DNA from: DASPJL01 sp035628645
GTDB taxonomy: Bacteria; Bacteroidota; Bacteroidia; Cytophagales; Cyclobacteriaceae
Assembly (NCBI GenBank): GCA_035628645.1
Contig: DASPJL010000190.1
Span: 1-53,550, forward strand
DNA: 53,550 nucleotides
Reading direction: 5' to 3'
Shown: one piece after another, positions 7,078 to 15,885 of the stretch
How positions within the stretch are numbered: the first letter of the stretch is position 1
How the letters are laid out: every line of letters starts with the position of its first letter
Made by a program: the position numbers and the translations under genes
Notes under the pieces: model-generated
What the model saw: only the letters and a program-made list of their open reading frames with translations
What the model was told of the DNA's origin: nothing
Databases searched by the model: none

Positions 7078-7788
7078 TTAAATTAAATTACCAGATTGAT
7101 TTATAGTCATTTGCAATGACTTTTTTATTGATTGGGTCATTATCGTGCTTTTCTTCTGATCGGTTAAAAATTTTTGGTTTACCTCTAGTTCTATTCCCCC
7201 ATACATATCTTTTGGAAATTGTGTTCTTAAATAAGTAGTAAATCCATCATCTGTCCCGAGGTATGGGTAGTTAAACATCACATTATAATCCCGATTTGCT
7301 ACTTGTAAAGTCTCTTTCCACTGTTCACAAAACTTCGCTTCCATTTCTCTTTCAGGGTCAAATAATAGACCCATATCAGCTTGTCTTTCAATCCCATTCA
7401 ATACGGGGGTAAAACTATGAAAGGAAAGATGGATTACTTTACTCCCGGAATTAATCGATTTTCTGATCTCCATTTCTATCTTATTCCGATAAGGAAAATA
7501 ATATTCGTTTAAAATCCTTTCTTTTTCAGCTAAAGAAAGTGAATGGGTATAAGATGAAAACAAATCAGGTTTACCTATCGACCTGTTAAGTTCGACCAAT
7601 AGCCTGGATGTTGTTGAATAAGTAATATCAAGGTTAAGGATTTCAGCGATTTCCTGAGCCACAGGCAAAATCCCAACATCCCATCCTCTATGTGTTGCAA
7701 GAACGTCCTCGGCATTTTTAAACAAGGGATTGTATTCCTGTGGAATTTTATTTCCTCCATGTTCACAGGAAATAATGAATTTAACCAT
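7078..7788 (-). CDS. N-formylglutamate amidohydrolase-family protein
   Basis: This 236-residue protein belongs to the FGase superfamily of zinc amidohydrolases, whose best-known member (HutG type) releases formate from N-formylglutamate. The family landmarks are ISCEHGGNKIP near the N-terminus, HRGWDVG, VIHLSFHSFTPVL and a late GGIELEVNQ. No signal peptide is present. Its start overlaps the end of the glutamate-ligase gene by 8 nt, so it is the last gene of a four-gene operon. No histidine-degradation genes are nearby, so a role in hydrolysing an acyl- or peptidyl-glutamate made by the operon is more likely than HutG activity. Confidence 0.85.
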   Translation of the reverse strand: MVKFIISCEHGGNKIPQEYNPLFKNAEDVLATHRGWDVGILPVAQEIAEILNLDITYSTTSRLLVELNRSIGKPDLFSSYTHSLSLAEKERILNEYYFPYRNKIEMEIRKSINSGSKVIHLSFHSFTPVLNGIERQADMGLLFDPEREMEAKFCEQWKETLQVANRDYNVMFNYPYLGTDDGFTTYLRTQFPKDMYGGIELEVNQKFLTDQKKSTIMTQSIKKSLQMTINQSGNLI

Positions 7789-9007
7789 TCGAAAACAAGG
7801 TATTATTTTGAAGGCAAACGCTGAGTTTATTGTACACTTCTTTTATTCTTTCTAGCGAATAGTCATTATTTAAAGATTTAACAATACGGGTAGAAAGGGA
7901 TCCTTCAGTAAGGATGTGTTGCAATACATTTTTCACATCCGGCGGAACAGTTTCAATATTACCGATAATGTGTGCCCATAATCCGGCACCGGTAACTGAA
8001 TTTTGTGGATATCCAAAAATTCTTAAAAAGCTTATGTCTGTAATTACGGTATCCTCTGCATCTTTAGCGGCTTTAACAAATATCTCTGCCAGATCAGCGG
8101 TGGATTGATCTTTTAATTTTTCAATGGTTTCCCATTTTTCAGCTATAAGCGCTTTGAGTACCTCAACAATCACAGTTAAAATTGCCAGGTCAGCTTTTGG
8201 GCATTCCTGTATATCCAAAACACGTATTTCTATTGCATTTCTTTGAAACCTTGCAATCGCTCCTCTTGAATTTAACCATTCATCCTGAAGCGTTCCTTCC
8301 GGATCGTAAGGTGAAATGTCTTTGTATATTTTTTTAAATATCTTTTCTTCATAATCCGCCTTTGAAAAAACCGCCTCCGGAATTACCTCTCCGGCAATCG
8401 AAGGTATCTTCTTCTGATTTTGCCTATAAACTTCCAATCTGGTGTCCTTCACCCCGGTAATTTTTCTTTCCATGATGGGAGAGCTGGCAGCCAGCATGGG
8501 CAATAGAGGCAATACTACTCTTATTGCAGCATGAAGTTTCGAGAATTCCTGATCGTCTTTAAAAGGAAGGTTTAAGTGGACACTTTGAAGATTAGACCAT
8601 CCATGCCCTTTACAATTAAAAATCTGATCATATTTTGAGTAAATCTCATTGCTTCCGTGCGGCCAGATTTTCATTTCCTGGTCAGGGTTCATAAAAGGAT
8701 GCATGGCAGAAGGTAAAAGTTTGCCTCCTAAAGGCTCCAAAAGCGCATTAATCTTCTGAACATTTGCTGAAAATAATTCTGAAAGATTAGACAAAGCAGG
8801 AGCGGGGTCAGTAGTTTTTAATTCAATGACGTGCATTACAAGCTCGTTTGACCAGCTGATCTCCCCATTCTCAATTTCGTCCGTTATTTCTCCGGCAAAT
8901 GCTTTTAAGACTTGGTCCGTTACAGGCTTCACACTTAAACTCTGGCTATCCACGATCATGTATTCTAGTTCTACCCCAAATCTTTCAAAAAGTCCTAGTG
9001 GCATCAT
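7781..9007 (-). CDS. GCS2-type glutamate-cysteine ligase-family amidoligase
   Basis: This is a 408-residue protein of the GCS2 family (YbdK/EgtA-like carboxylate-amine ligases of the glutamine-synthetase fold), which use ATP to join the gamma-carboxyl of glutamate to an amine. Family motifs are FERFGVELEYMIVD at the N-terminus, the central SVHLNLPF with a conserved His, then DTRLEVYRQN and AIEIRVLDIQECPKAD. Length is typical. Its first codon overlaps the stop of the ATP-grasp gene (4-nt overlap), implying coupled translation. The amine acceptor is unknown; with its neighbours, a peptide or amino-acid derivative is more plausible than cysteine for glutathione, since no gshB-like gene is adjacent. 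Confidence 0.87.
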   Translation of the reverse strand: MMPLGLFERFGVELEYMIVDSQSLSVKPVTDQVLKAFAGEITDEIENGEISWSNELVMHVIELKTTDPAPALSNLSELFSANVQKINALLEPLGGKLLPSAMHPFMNPDQEMKIWPHGSNEIYSKYDQIFNCKGHGWSNLQSVHLNLPFKDDQEFSKLHAAIRVVLPLLPMLAASSPIMERKITGVKDTRLEVYRQNQKKIPSIAGEVIPEAVFSKADYEEKIFKKIYKDISPYDPEGTLQDEWLNSRGAIARFQRNAIEIRVLDIQECPKADLAILTVIVEVLKALIAEKWETIEKLKDQSTADLAEIFVKAAKDAEDTVITDISFLRIFGYPQNSVTGAGLWAHIIGNIETVPPDVKNVLQHILTEGSLSTRIVKSLNNDYSLERIKEVYNKLSVCLQNNTLFSNG

Positions 9008-10476
9008 CTTCTATTTTTAGATTCCTTAATCTGTTGAATTTTCTTTAAAAAAGTATTCATGATGTTTAAGTATAATTTGTCCTTACTTAAAAAATCTTCT
9101 ACTCCTACATCAATATTTGGGTTGTCATTCACTTCAATTACATAAAATTTATTTTCAACCTGTTTTATATCAACGCCATATAGGCCATCTCCAATTAAAT
9201 TAGTGATTTGAAGCGCTGTTTTCACCAAGCCTTTAGGTAAAAGTTCAATAGGTACGCATTCAAACTTCCCATAATTGACACCTCCTTTTTTCTGCCAGTT
9301 GTAAATCTGCCAATGTTCTTTTGCCATATAGTATTTGCAGGCAAAAAGAGGTTCTTTATCAAAGATTCCTATCCTCCAGTCAAATTGGGTAGGTAAAAAT
9401 TCCTGAACGACCACCAAATCGGATTTATCTAATAAGTCCTGAACCTTTTGTAAGTACTTTTCTTCATTTTCTGCCTTAGAAACACCCAAGGAAAAAGAAC
9501 TGTCGGGCTGTTTTAAAATACATGGAAAACCGATTTGCTCTTTCACAAGGTTAATATTGTCCTTATGAATGATTAAAGTTTTTGGTGCCAATATCTGATG
9601 AGCATTCAGCAATTCTGCCAGGTACACTTTATTAGAGCACCTAATAATCGATTCAGGGTCATCAACGACATACAACCCCTCTGCTGCAGCGCGTTGGGCA
9701 AATCTAAATGTATGGTGATTAACTCTTGTTGTTTCCCTTATAAATAAAGCGTCAAATTCCGCAAGTCTGCTGTAATCGTCTTTGGATATAACTTCTGCAT
9801 TTAATCCAATTTGTTCGGCAGCCTTGATAAATTTTTGAATTGCTTTATTACTGGAAGGAGGGTTTTCTTCCTTTGGATTTACAAGAATGGCCACGTCATA
9901 CCCTGAAATATCTCTCTTTGGAAAGTTAAATCTCTTTTCTGTGAAGTAGGATATAGCAAATTCCTTAACATACTCTTCATGATCATCAGGAATTTCACTT
10001 GCTGAAATCGGACCTATTCCGGAAAGCTGCCATTTTCCATTTGAATTAAGAAAATGAGCCCTTAAAAGAGGTGCCTGAAAAAGGTTAAATAGCTGAAGAC
10101 TTAACTTGTCGTATTTCCGGGAAATATTGCGACCAAAGTAAATACTGAGTGTAAACTTATCCGACTGCAAAGAAGACAACGCATGTTGAATCATCTCTTC
10201 CATCTCATCGGAAATAATCCTTACTACTGCCGAAGATTTCATGTCTTCTATCGTGCCGATACTAGGGATTGCCTTTTGGCCTCTTGCAGCAGCAAGCAAG
10301 GATACATAATAGCCATAGCTTTGATACTTATAACTCCTGGAAAGATTAAATACCCTGGTGTTCTTGGCTTTTACAAATTCCGACTCGGTTAAATATGTTT
10401 TTGTGGAAACGACCTGTACCCCAGGAATATTAATATTCCAATCTTTGGGATTACTTACTACAATGAGGATTGGCAT
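9004..10476 (-). CDS. RLAN-ATP-grasp (RimK-like) peptide ligase
   Basis: This 490-residue protein has an N-terminal region (about 1-190) matching the RLAN domain found in front of RimK-like ATP-grasp enzymes (AIPSIGTIEDMKSS and LSIYFGRNISRKYDKLSLQL). The ATP-grasp fold (about 205-480) shows ALFIRETTRVNHHTFRFAQ, FPCILKQPDSSFSLGVSK, DWRIGIFDKEPLFACKYYM and the metal-binding end VIEVNDNPNIDVGVED. ATP-grasp ligases form amide bonds through an acyl phosphate; RimK adds glutamates to ribosomal protein S6. Start and stop codons of this gene and the upstream peptidase share one base (TAATG). The substrate is unknown. Confidence 0.88.
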   Translation of the reverse strand: MPILIVVSNPKDWNINIPGVQVVSTKTYLTESEFVKAKNTRVFNLSRSYKYQSYGYYVSLLAAARGQKAIPSIGTIEDMKSSAVVRIISDEMEEMIQHALSSLQSDKFTLSIYFGRNISRKYDKLSLQLFNLFQAPLLRAHFLNSNGKWQLSGIGPISASEIPDDHEEYVKEFAISYFTEKRFNFPKRDISGYDVAILVNPKEENPPSSNKAIQKFIKAAEQIGLNAEVISKDDYSRLAEFDALFIRETTRVNHHTFRFAQRAAAEGLYVVDDPESIIRCSNKVYLAELLNAHQILAPKTLIIHKDNINLVKEQIGFPCILKQPDSSFSLGVSKAENEEKYLQKVQDLLDKSDLVVVQEFLPTQFDWRIGIFDKEPLFACKYYMAKEHWQIYNWQKKGGVNYGKFECVPIELLPKGLVKTALQITNLIGDGLYGVDIKQVENKFYVIEVNDNPNIDVGVEDFLSKDKLYLNIMNTFLKKIQQIKESKNRR

Positions 10477-11189
10477 TATGGCTGCTTAGATTGAGGTTCT
10501 AAAATTAGTAAATTGGCATCATCCGTAGCGATACCTAATAATATGGCACAAATTAATCTTTCGTAGTGCACCATATATATTCTTCCTTCCGAATAAGGAT
10601 TGGGCTTTAAAGGATCTGCAACCATTACTTCATGTTTAACAGGATCATATCCACAAAGCACAACAAAATGTCCTCCGGGATAACCCAGGATATCATTTGA
10701 AATGCTTTGGTCACCATATTCCCTCATATGATTATACAGATAAGTCGAACTTACTCCCGCCAGGATGGGAATGGACTTTTTTAGGAATTTCTTTATCAGA
10801 TTAGTAGAGAGGTCTTCAAACTTTAACTTTCCCCCTCTTTTTAAAAATTCAATATAAGCCATGGAGGCGACCCTAAATTTCAAACCCTTTTTATGCTCTA
10901 TTTGTAGTTCCAGCTTTTCTACAATATCCACCTTATCATTAATAAACCATGTAGGATCAAAAATGTGCAAGTTATAAGTATAAAGCGTAGCCTTATAATT
11001 TCTCTTCAATGCATGGGTACCAAGCAAGGCAGCTAATGTTCCCCCTTCTTCAAGCGAAGGAACTTCCTCTATTAATTTAACCAAAGGAATAGAATCTTTG
11101 TAGTAATTATAAACGGCATGTAAACAGGTTGGTCCACAAGTTGTGTCTGTTGGCTGATAAGGTATGTCAAAATTTAAATATAATTCCAA
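10476..11189 (-). CDS. C39-like cysteine peptidase
   Basis: This 237-residue papain-fold protein lies at the head of the ligase operon. Cys18 in DTTCGPTCLHAVYNYY is the expected nucleophile. GGHFVVLCGYD supplies the catalytic His and the following VADPL the Asp, as in peptidase C39-like families. There is no signal peptide, transmembrane helix or ABC transporter domain, so unlike bacteriocin-exporting C39 enzymes it should work in the cytosol. It is translationally coupled to the RLAN-ATP-grasp gene. By inference it trims or exchanges the peptide or tag made by the two ligases; transglutaminase-like chemistry is also possible. Confidence 0.83.
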   Translation of the reverse strand: MELYLNFDIPYQPTDTTCGPTCLHAVYNYYKDSIPLVKLIEEVPSLEEGGTLAALLGTHALKRNYKATLYTYNLHIFDPTWFINDKVDIVEKLELQIEHKKGLKFRVASMAYIEFLKRGGKLKFEDLSTNLIKKFLKKSIPILAGVSSTYLYNHMREYGDQSISNDILGYPGGHFVVLCGYDPVKHEVMVADPLKPNPYSEGRIYMVHYERLICAILLGIATDDANLLILEPQSKQP

Positions 11190-11341
11190 TTTTTATCTTT
11201 TTAACAACTTAAACTTACTTTTACTAAGGGCAAAATAGATGAAAAAAAATCTTTGAAAGTATTTATTTAAGAATTTATATTACGCAAAAGTTAAATTGCT
11301 GTCTGAAAAAGTAAATTAAATAAACCAAAAATAAAAGGAAG

Positions 11342-12277
11342 TTGCGAAATATCAGTATAAACGGGATTACGGTGTTACCAGGACAGGAAGTTAATATAGA
11401 TATTAGTATTTCCAGACTTCCTACACATACCTTAATTGATCTTCCTGTTTATGTTTTTAGGGGAAAAAAAGAAGGTCCGTCTTTACTTCTTACCGCCGGA
11501 ATCCATGGTGATGAAATTAATGGAATAGAAATAATCCGAAGACTCCTTGAAAAAAAAGCACTTATGCCTGAAAAGGGAACCGTAATAGCTATTCCTTTGG
11601 TAAATATTTACGGCTTTATTCATACCGCCCGATCGCTTCCTGACGGAAAGGACCTGAATCGATGCTTTCCAGGTAGCAGGAGCGGATCATTGGCAAACCA
11701 ACTGGCTTATATTATAATGAAGGAGATTATTCCCAACGTCGATTGTGGAATAGATTTTCATACAGGTGGATCGAGAATATCCAATTTCCCTCATATTCGC
11801 TGTGTACTTTCCCATCCATATAATATTGAACTGGCAAGCATGTTCGGTCCTCCTTATATTATGAACTCCGACCTTATTGATAAATCGTTTAGAAAAGAGG
11901 CCTTCAAAAGGGAAAAAACGATTTTAGTATACGAAGGAGGAGAGTCATTAAGACTGGATGAAAAAGCTATAAACGAGGGAACTAACGGGGTATTGAGGTT
12001 AATGAATAACCTGGGAATGACCCGGAAAGATGTAGAACATCAGATTTCTGTTGTGCTTACTTCAAGTAATTGGCTCCGAGCTAAGGTTTCCGGAATATTT
12101 AATTCGAGTATTGAGTATGGACAGGAGATAAACAAGAACCAAACATTAGGAACGATTACCGATCCTTATGGTCAAACAAAATTCTTGATTAAAAGCCCAA
12201 ACAAGGGCTATGTTTTAGGAATAAATAATATGCCTGTGGTAAATGCCGGGGATGCAATATTTAATATAGGCAACTGA
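11342..12277 (+). CDS. AstE/AspA-like zinc deacylase (TTG start)
   Basis: A 311-residue protein of the succinylglutamate desuccinylase/aspartoacylase branch of M14 metallo-hydrolases, which remove acyl groups from amino acids. Zinc ligands are His and Glu in AGIHGDEINGIE and His in IDFHTGG; substrate-binding Arg is in LNRCFPG and the catalytic Glu probably in VYEGGES. The C-terminal part (about 225-311) fits the barrel-sandwich domain of this subfamily. The start must be TTG at 11342: a stop lies seven codons upstream and no ATG follows before the zinc site. It is divergent from the ligase operon across 152 nt, suggesting shared control. Confidence 0.84.
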   Translation: MRNISINGITVLPGQEVNIDISISRLPTHTLIDLPVYVFRGKKEGPSLLLTAGIHGDEINGIEIIRRLLEKKALMPEKGTVIAIPLVNIYGFIHTARSLPDGKDLNRCFPGSRSGSLANQLAYIIMKEIIPNVDCGIDFHTGGSRISNFPHIRCVLSHPYNIELASMFGPPYIMNSDLIDKSFRKEAFKREKTILVYEGGESLRLDEKAINEGTNGVLRLMNNLGMTRKDVEHQISVVLTSSNWLRAKVSGIFNSSIEYGQEINKNQTLGTITDPYGQTKFLIKSPNKGYVLGINNMPVVNAGDAIFNIGN

Positions 12278-12294
12278 CGACAATAAAAAGAGAG

Positions 12295-12744
12295 CTAAAA
12301 AACTATTTTTTTCCACTCCTCGAATCTTTCATTAATCTTCTTACTTATAAGATCAAAGTTTTTCCAATTGTCTTTTACATGATAAAGTGTAGGAAGATCC
12401 TTTGCCAGAATGGTTTCATAATCTTTCTTGTATATTCCCCCTCCATAGTAGTAATAGGCAAATAAATTCCCTTCCTTATTAAAAAGATCATATCCCAAAT
12501 ACCCATCCCAGATCTCACTTAAAATAGTGCAGGAAATCTGCCTGTTTTTAAAGCGGTAAATCTGTATTTCAGATTCCTCTTCGAAATATTCGCTGTACAA
12601 ATTATTATCGATGATCCAACCTAAAAATATTCCAATGTGAACATAAGCCTGTTCTATTGGCAACGACTCGGGAAAATTGCCCAAAAAATGGTTTTTAGCT
12701 TTATCGTAGGTAACGTTCTTGGTCTCATTTGAATCTTGCTCCAT
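12295..12744 (-). CDS. Hypothetical protein, DUF7832-like
   Basis: A 149-residue soluble protein with the N-terminal pattern YDKAKNHFLGNFPESLP followed by AYVHIGIFLGWIIDNNLYSE. I associate this with a small uncharacterised family (DUF7832, from memory and uncertain). Aromatic residues are frequent (AYYYYGGGIY). No catalytic motif is visible. It converges on the AstE-like gene with only 17 nt between stop codons. Related families are sometimes immunity-like proteins, but no toxin gene is present, so no function is assigned. Confidence 0.6.
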   Translation of the reverse strand: MEQDSNETKNVTYDKAKNHFLGNFPESLPIEQAYVHIGIFLGWIIDNNLYSEYFEEESEIQIYRFKNRQISCTILSEIWDGYLGYDLFNKEGNLFAYYYYGGGIYKKDYETILAKDLPTLYHVKDNWKNFDLISKKINERFEEWKKIVF

Positions 12745-12941
12745 AAGGCAATAATTAAGGTCTTTAAAAATTTAATATACCCAGCCACAAATCAATTAAA
12801 TTTAACTTAATATATCACTTAAAAATTATTAAAATTCTTTCCTAAAAAAAGGCATGTATCTTTTTCAGGGTTTTAATAACTTTTAAAAAGTCATATTTAA
12901 ATGATTCTCTATTGTTTAAAATCTGCATCTTTAAGAAAAAA

Positions 12942-12984
12942 AAAGTCAGTAACAACAATTAATTAATTGAATGTTACTGACTTT
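12942..12984 (-). terminator. Intrinsic terminator
   Basis: AAAGTCAGTAAC pairs perfectly with GTTACTGACTTT around a 19-nt loop. On the minus strand it is followed by a run of about nine T. It ends the coiled-coil membrane protein gene that stops at 13006. Confidence 0.85.
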
Positions 12985-13005
12985 ATATATCAGCTTATAT
13001 AAAAA

Positions 13006-13632
13006 TTATAGATGAACTTGTTTCTTCAGAGAAACAATTTTTTGATTCAACTCTTCTACTTTATTTCTTTCTGTTTGTAATTCTCTTCCTACTTTTAACT
13101 CTTTTTCCCGGGCTTTTTGTTTGAAATCATTCAGTTCGTGACTTAAGGCCTCATAATCTTTGGTCTTGCTATAAGCAATATTATTACTTTTCTTATACCT
13201 GAGATAAGCAATGGTCATAAGCAACACTAAAACTCCAATAATACTCCAGCTTATATAAATATAAGTTGATTTAAGCATATCAATTCCCAAAACAGTAATG
13301 TGCGCCTTTTCATATTCCCCACTTGCCAAACTATTATCTCTTTTAACAATTTCTTGCTTCAAGCTTATCAATTCCTTGTTTTGCCTATCAATTTCTTTCT
13401 GAAAAGAGCCCAATTTCTGTCTCACAACATTTAATGAGTCATAAACATTTTTCCAGAAGTTATTCAAACTGGTAATTTTTACTACTTTGTATTCCTGATA
13501 GGTATTGGATTTTTCTTTTAACTCAATAAACTGATTTTGAAGACTATTTGAATTTTGAGCGCTTTGCCCGGCAGATGTAAAAGCAACAAAAATTAAAAGA
13601 ATGACAACTGGATAAGTTTTAAATGATTTCAT
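13006..13632 (-). CDS. Membrane protein with flanking coiled coils
   Basis: The best start is the ATG at 13632, which opens a signal peptide (MKSFKTYPVVILLIFVAFTS); an ATG seven codons upstream would only add a charged leader. After cleavage come about 90 residues of charged coiled coil, a single transmembrane helix (about STYIYISWSIIGVLVLLMTI) and a second coiled coil to the end (ELKVGRELQTERNKVEELNQ). The topology is probably a periplasmic stalk and a cytoplasmic coil. No family is recognised. It stands alone with its own terminator. Confidence 0.65.
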   Translation of the reverse strand: MKSFKTYPVVILLIFVAFTSAGQSAQNSNSLQNQFIELKEKSNTYQEYKVVKITSLNNFWKNVYDSLNVVRQKLGSFQKEIDRQNKELISLKQEIVKRDNSLASGEYEKAHITVLGIDMLKSTYIYISWSIIGVLVLLMTIAYLRYKKSNNIAYSKTKDYEALSHELNDFKQKAREKELKVGRELQTERNKVEELNQKIVSLKKQVHL

Positions 13633-13653
13633 AAAAATGGTGTTTTTTTCCAT

Positions 13654-14137
13654 AGCTCAATTTATACTGTAAGATTTAGTAAAGTTTTTTAAGACTAGCA
13701 GGTTATAAATAACTTTAGTTTAAGTTTAATTATTGTAATTGCAAAATACAATTTTTGGTTCAAAAAATTTAGCAAAAAATCAGGAAATCAGGCGTTAAAT
13801 CAATTTTGAGATAAATTATTAGAGAATATTTGTGACAGGAAAGACTAAGGCAATACTTTGGGGACAGTGGCAACGAGCTAGTAATCAATAAAAAAAAACA
13901 CTAAAAGAAGCTTATTTTAAATTACTTATTCCGTTTTTAAATTATGTTTTTTTATCATTCTGTCCATCATGTAAGAAATAAAGAAATATATGAAAGTTTT
14001 ATGTTTCAGTGATTTAGATGATTACAATATAGTATTGTTTTGGGATTAAGGTCATTCAAATTGTGAATGCTTTAAAATCCAGTTCTACTTATATATTTTT
14101 GTATTTATCATTTCATACAAATTAATCACACCTCTAT
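13654..14137. other. Long intergenic region without a recognised gene
   Basis: About 480 nt of AT-rich sequence lies between the divergent coiled-coil protein gene and thyA. I see no open frame with coding character, no tRNA and no strong repeat. The only features I can name are the candidate thyA promoter and the 7-bp dyad TTTGTAT/ATACAAA at 14098-14121. Confidence 0.5.
14071..14101 (+). promoter_or_regulatory. Candidate thyA promoter
   Basis: TTTA (14071-14074), 19 nt, then TATTTTTG (14094-14101) matches the Bacteroidetes -33/-7 consensus with one mismatch in the -33 box. The predicted transcript would begin about 30 nt before the thyA start. Confidence 0.45.
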
Positions 14138-14932
14138 ATGCGACAATACCACGAACTAATGAACTTCATCTTGAAAAATGGAGTAAAAAAAGAAGACAGG
14201 ACAGGAACTGGGACCATTAGCATTTTTGGTTATCAAATGAGGTTTGATTTAAATGAAGGCTTTCCCCTTGTAACTACCAAGAAGGTCCATATGAAATCCA
14301 TAATACATGAATTGTTATGGTTTTTAAAGGGCGATACCAATATTAAATACCTTAAAGACAACGGCGTTTCTATCTGGGATGAATGGGCGGATGAAGATGG
14401 AAACCTGGGGCCAGTATACGGACATCAATGGAGAAGCTGGCCGGGAAAAGACGGTAAAACCATAGACCAGATAGAGCAGGTTTTAAGGCAATTAAAAACT
14501 AATCCTGATTCCAGAAGAATTATTGTAAGCGCATGGAATGTAACTGATGTAAATCAAATGGCTCTTCCGCCGTGTCACACATTATTTCAGTTCTATGTAG
14601 CAGAGGGTAAACTTTCCTGCCAACTTTATCAAAGGAGCGCCGACGTATTTTTAGGGGTTCCTTTTAACATAGCCTCTTACGCATTGCTTACTATGATGTT
14701 TGCCCAGGTTTGTAATCTAAAACTTGGTGAATTCATCCATACTTTTGGTGATACTCATTTGTATTCTAATCATATTGAACAAGCCAATTTGCAGTTGGGC
14801 AGGGACCTTCGTCCGCTTCCTATTATGAAAATCAATCCTGAAGTAAAAAATATTTTTGAATTTAAATACGAAGATTTTTCCCTGGAAAACTATAATCCCC
14901 ATCCGGCGATAAAAGCTGCAGTGGCTGTTTAA
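14138..14932 (+). CDS. thyA: Thymidylate synthase
   Basis: ThyA methylates dUMP to dTMP using methylene-tetrahydrofolate. The 264-residue protein has the standard length and motifs: the phosphate loop KKEDRTGTGT, WDEWADEDGNLGPVYGHQWR, and the active-site Cys146 in ALPPCHTLFQFYV. RSADVFLGVPFNIASYA and HLYSNHIEQ follow. Dihydrofolate reductase is not next to it. It converges with a class IV PLP enzyme gene with only 6 nt between the stop codons. Confidence 0.96.
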   Translation: MRQYHELMNFILKNGVKKEDRTGTGTISIFGYQMRFDLNEGFPLVTTKKVHMKSIIHELLWFLKGDTNIKYLKDNGVSIWDEWADEDGNLGPVYGHQWRSWPGKDGKTIDQIEQVLRQLKTNPDSRRIIVSAWNVTDVNQMALPPCHTLFQFYVAEGKLSCQLYQRSADVFLGVPFNIASYALLTMMFAQVCNLKLGEFIHTFGDTHLYSNHIEQANLQLGRDLRPLPIMKINPEVKNIFEFKYEDFSLENYNPHPAIKAAVAV

Positions 14933-14938
14933 TGTCTT

Positions 14939-15730
14939 CTAAAAGGTAGGTATAAAGGACTTATAAACTTTACCCCTGATTTGAGTGATTGGATAAATGC
15001 CGGCAACATTAGTGGCAAAGACATGATCTGATTCAAGCAACGCGGCTGGTTTTGATTTAACAATTTCTATTTCCATGTCCGATTCTTTAATTTTCTTTAG
15101 CATAAACTTTCTGCGAATTCCGGCTATACATCCGGTGTCCAGAGAAGGTGTATAGTAAGTCTTTTCTTTTAGCCAAAAGATATTTGAATACAGACATTCC
15201 GCCACATTTCCTTCATTGTCCAGGAGGATTATATCATCCAGTTTCCGTTCCTTCATTTCAATACCGGCGAGCACATAAGGTAGACTGCTGCACCTTTTAA
15301 ATTCTGAGTAGATGGTTCTGGAAAGTGTTATATCGTTACTAAAGTCTACTTTTCTTTCTGAATAAATTAAGGGACTATGTTTTTTACAGGTGATTAAAAA
15401 ATCGGGTTCGTTACTGGTTGGGCAAAATAACCCTCCCGGCTTTCTCCAGACGATTAATTTAACCCTCGCGCTTTGTTCAATGTAATTAGTCTCCAGAAGC
15501 AGTTTTATTTGCGTTTTTATGGAAGCAATTGTTAGTGAATCAGGAATATTGATCTTCATCACGCCCATTCCTCTATGGAGCCTTTCCAAATGATCTTCTA
15601 TAAATAACACGTTATCATTTTCACAAATCATGGTTTCAAACAAACCATCTCCATATAGAAAAGCCCTATTTTCAATGCCGATTGACTGATCGTTGTCATT
15701 AATAAGATTGCCGTTAAAAATAACGTTCAT
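14939..15730 (-). CDS. Class IV PLP-dependent enzyme, aminodeoxychorismate lyase-like
   Basis: A 263-residue fold-type IV PLP protein, the family of branched-chain aminotransferases, D-amino-acid aminotransferases and 4-amino-4-deoxychorismate lyase (PabC). Motifs are ENRAFLYGDGLFETM at the start, the PLP lysine in SEFKRCSSLPYVLAG, EGNVAECLYSNIFWL, and the phosphate-binding GCIAGIRRKFML. The spacing after the lysine resembles PabC-type lyases. A folate role would suit its position beside thyA, but an aminotransferase cannot be excluded. A short dyad (TGTAAA/TTTACA, 15748-15763) lies upstream. Confidence 0.75.
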   Translation of the reverse strand: MNVIFNGNLINDNDQSIGIENRAFLYGDGLFETMICENDNVLFIEDHLERLHRGMGVMKINIPDSLTIASIKTQIKLLLETNYIEQSARVKLIVWRKPGGLFCPTSNEPDFLITCKKHSPLIYSERKVDFSNDITLSRTIYSEFKRCSSLPYVLAGIEMKERKLDDIILLDNEGNVAECLYSNIFWLKEKTYYTPSLDTGCIAGIRRKFMLKKIKESDMEIEIVKSKPAALLESDHVFATNVAGIYPITQIRGKVYKSFIPTF

Positions 15731-15885
15731 GGAATTAAATTACCGTCTGTAAATTTTTTTACATAGCTAATAAATTATCTAGTAATATTGAAAAAGTAAG
15801 CTAATTCGATTTACAAAACAACGATTTTGCCAAGGGTATCATAAAAAAAGAAAATCTGTTTATCCCAATAAAAATTTAATTCTTT

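Noticed and set aside
7078..7788. Histidine-degradation HutG
   Set aside because: The family fits, but no hut genes are nearby and the gene is the fourth member of the ligase operon.
12295..12744. Possible immunity protein of a toxin system
   Set aside because: No toxin, secretion or repeat cassette is present nearby, and the family resemblance is uncertain.
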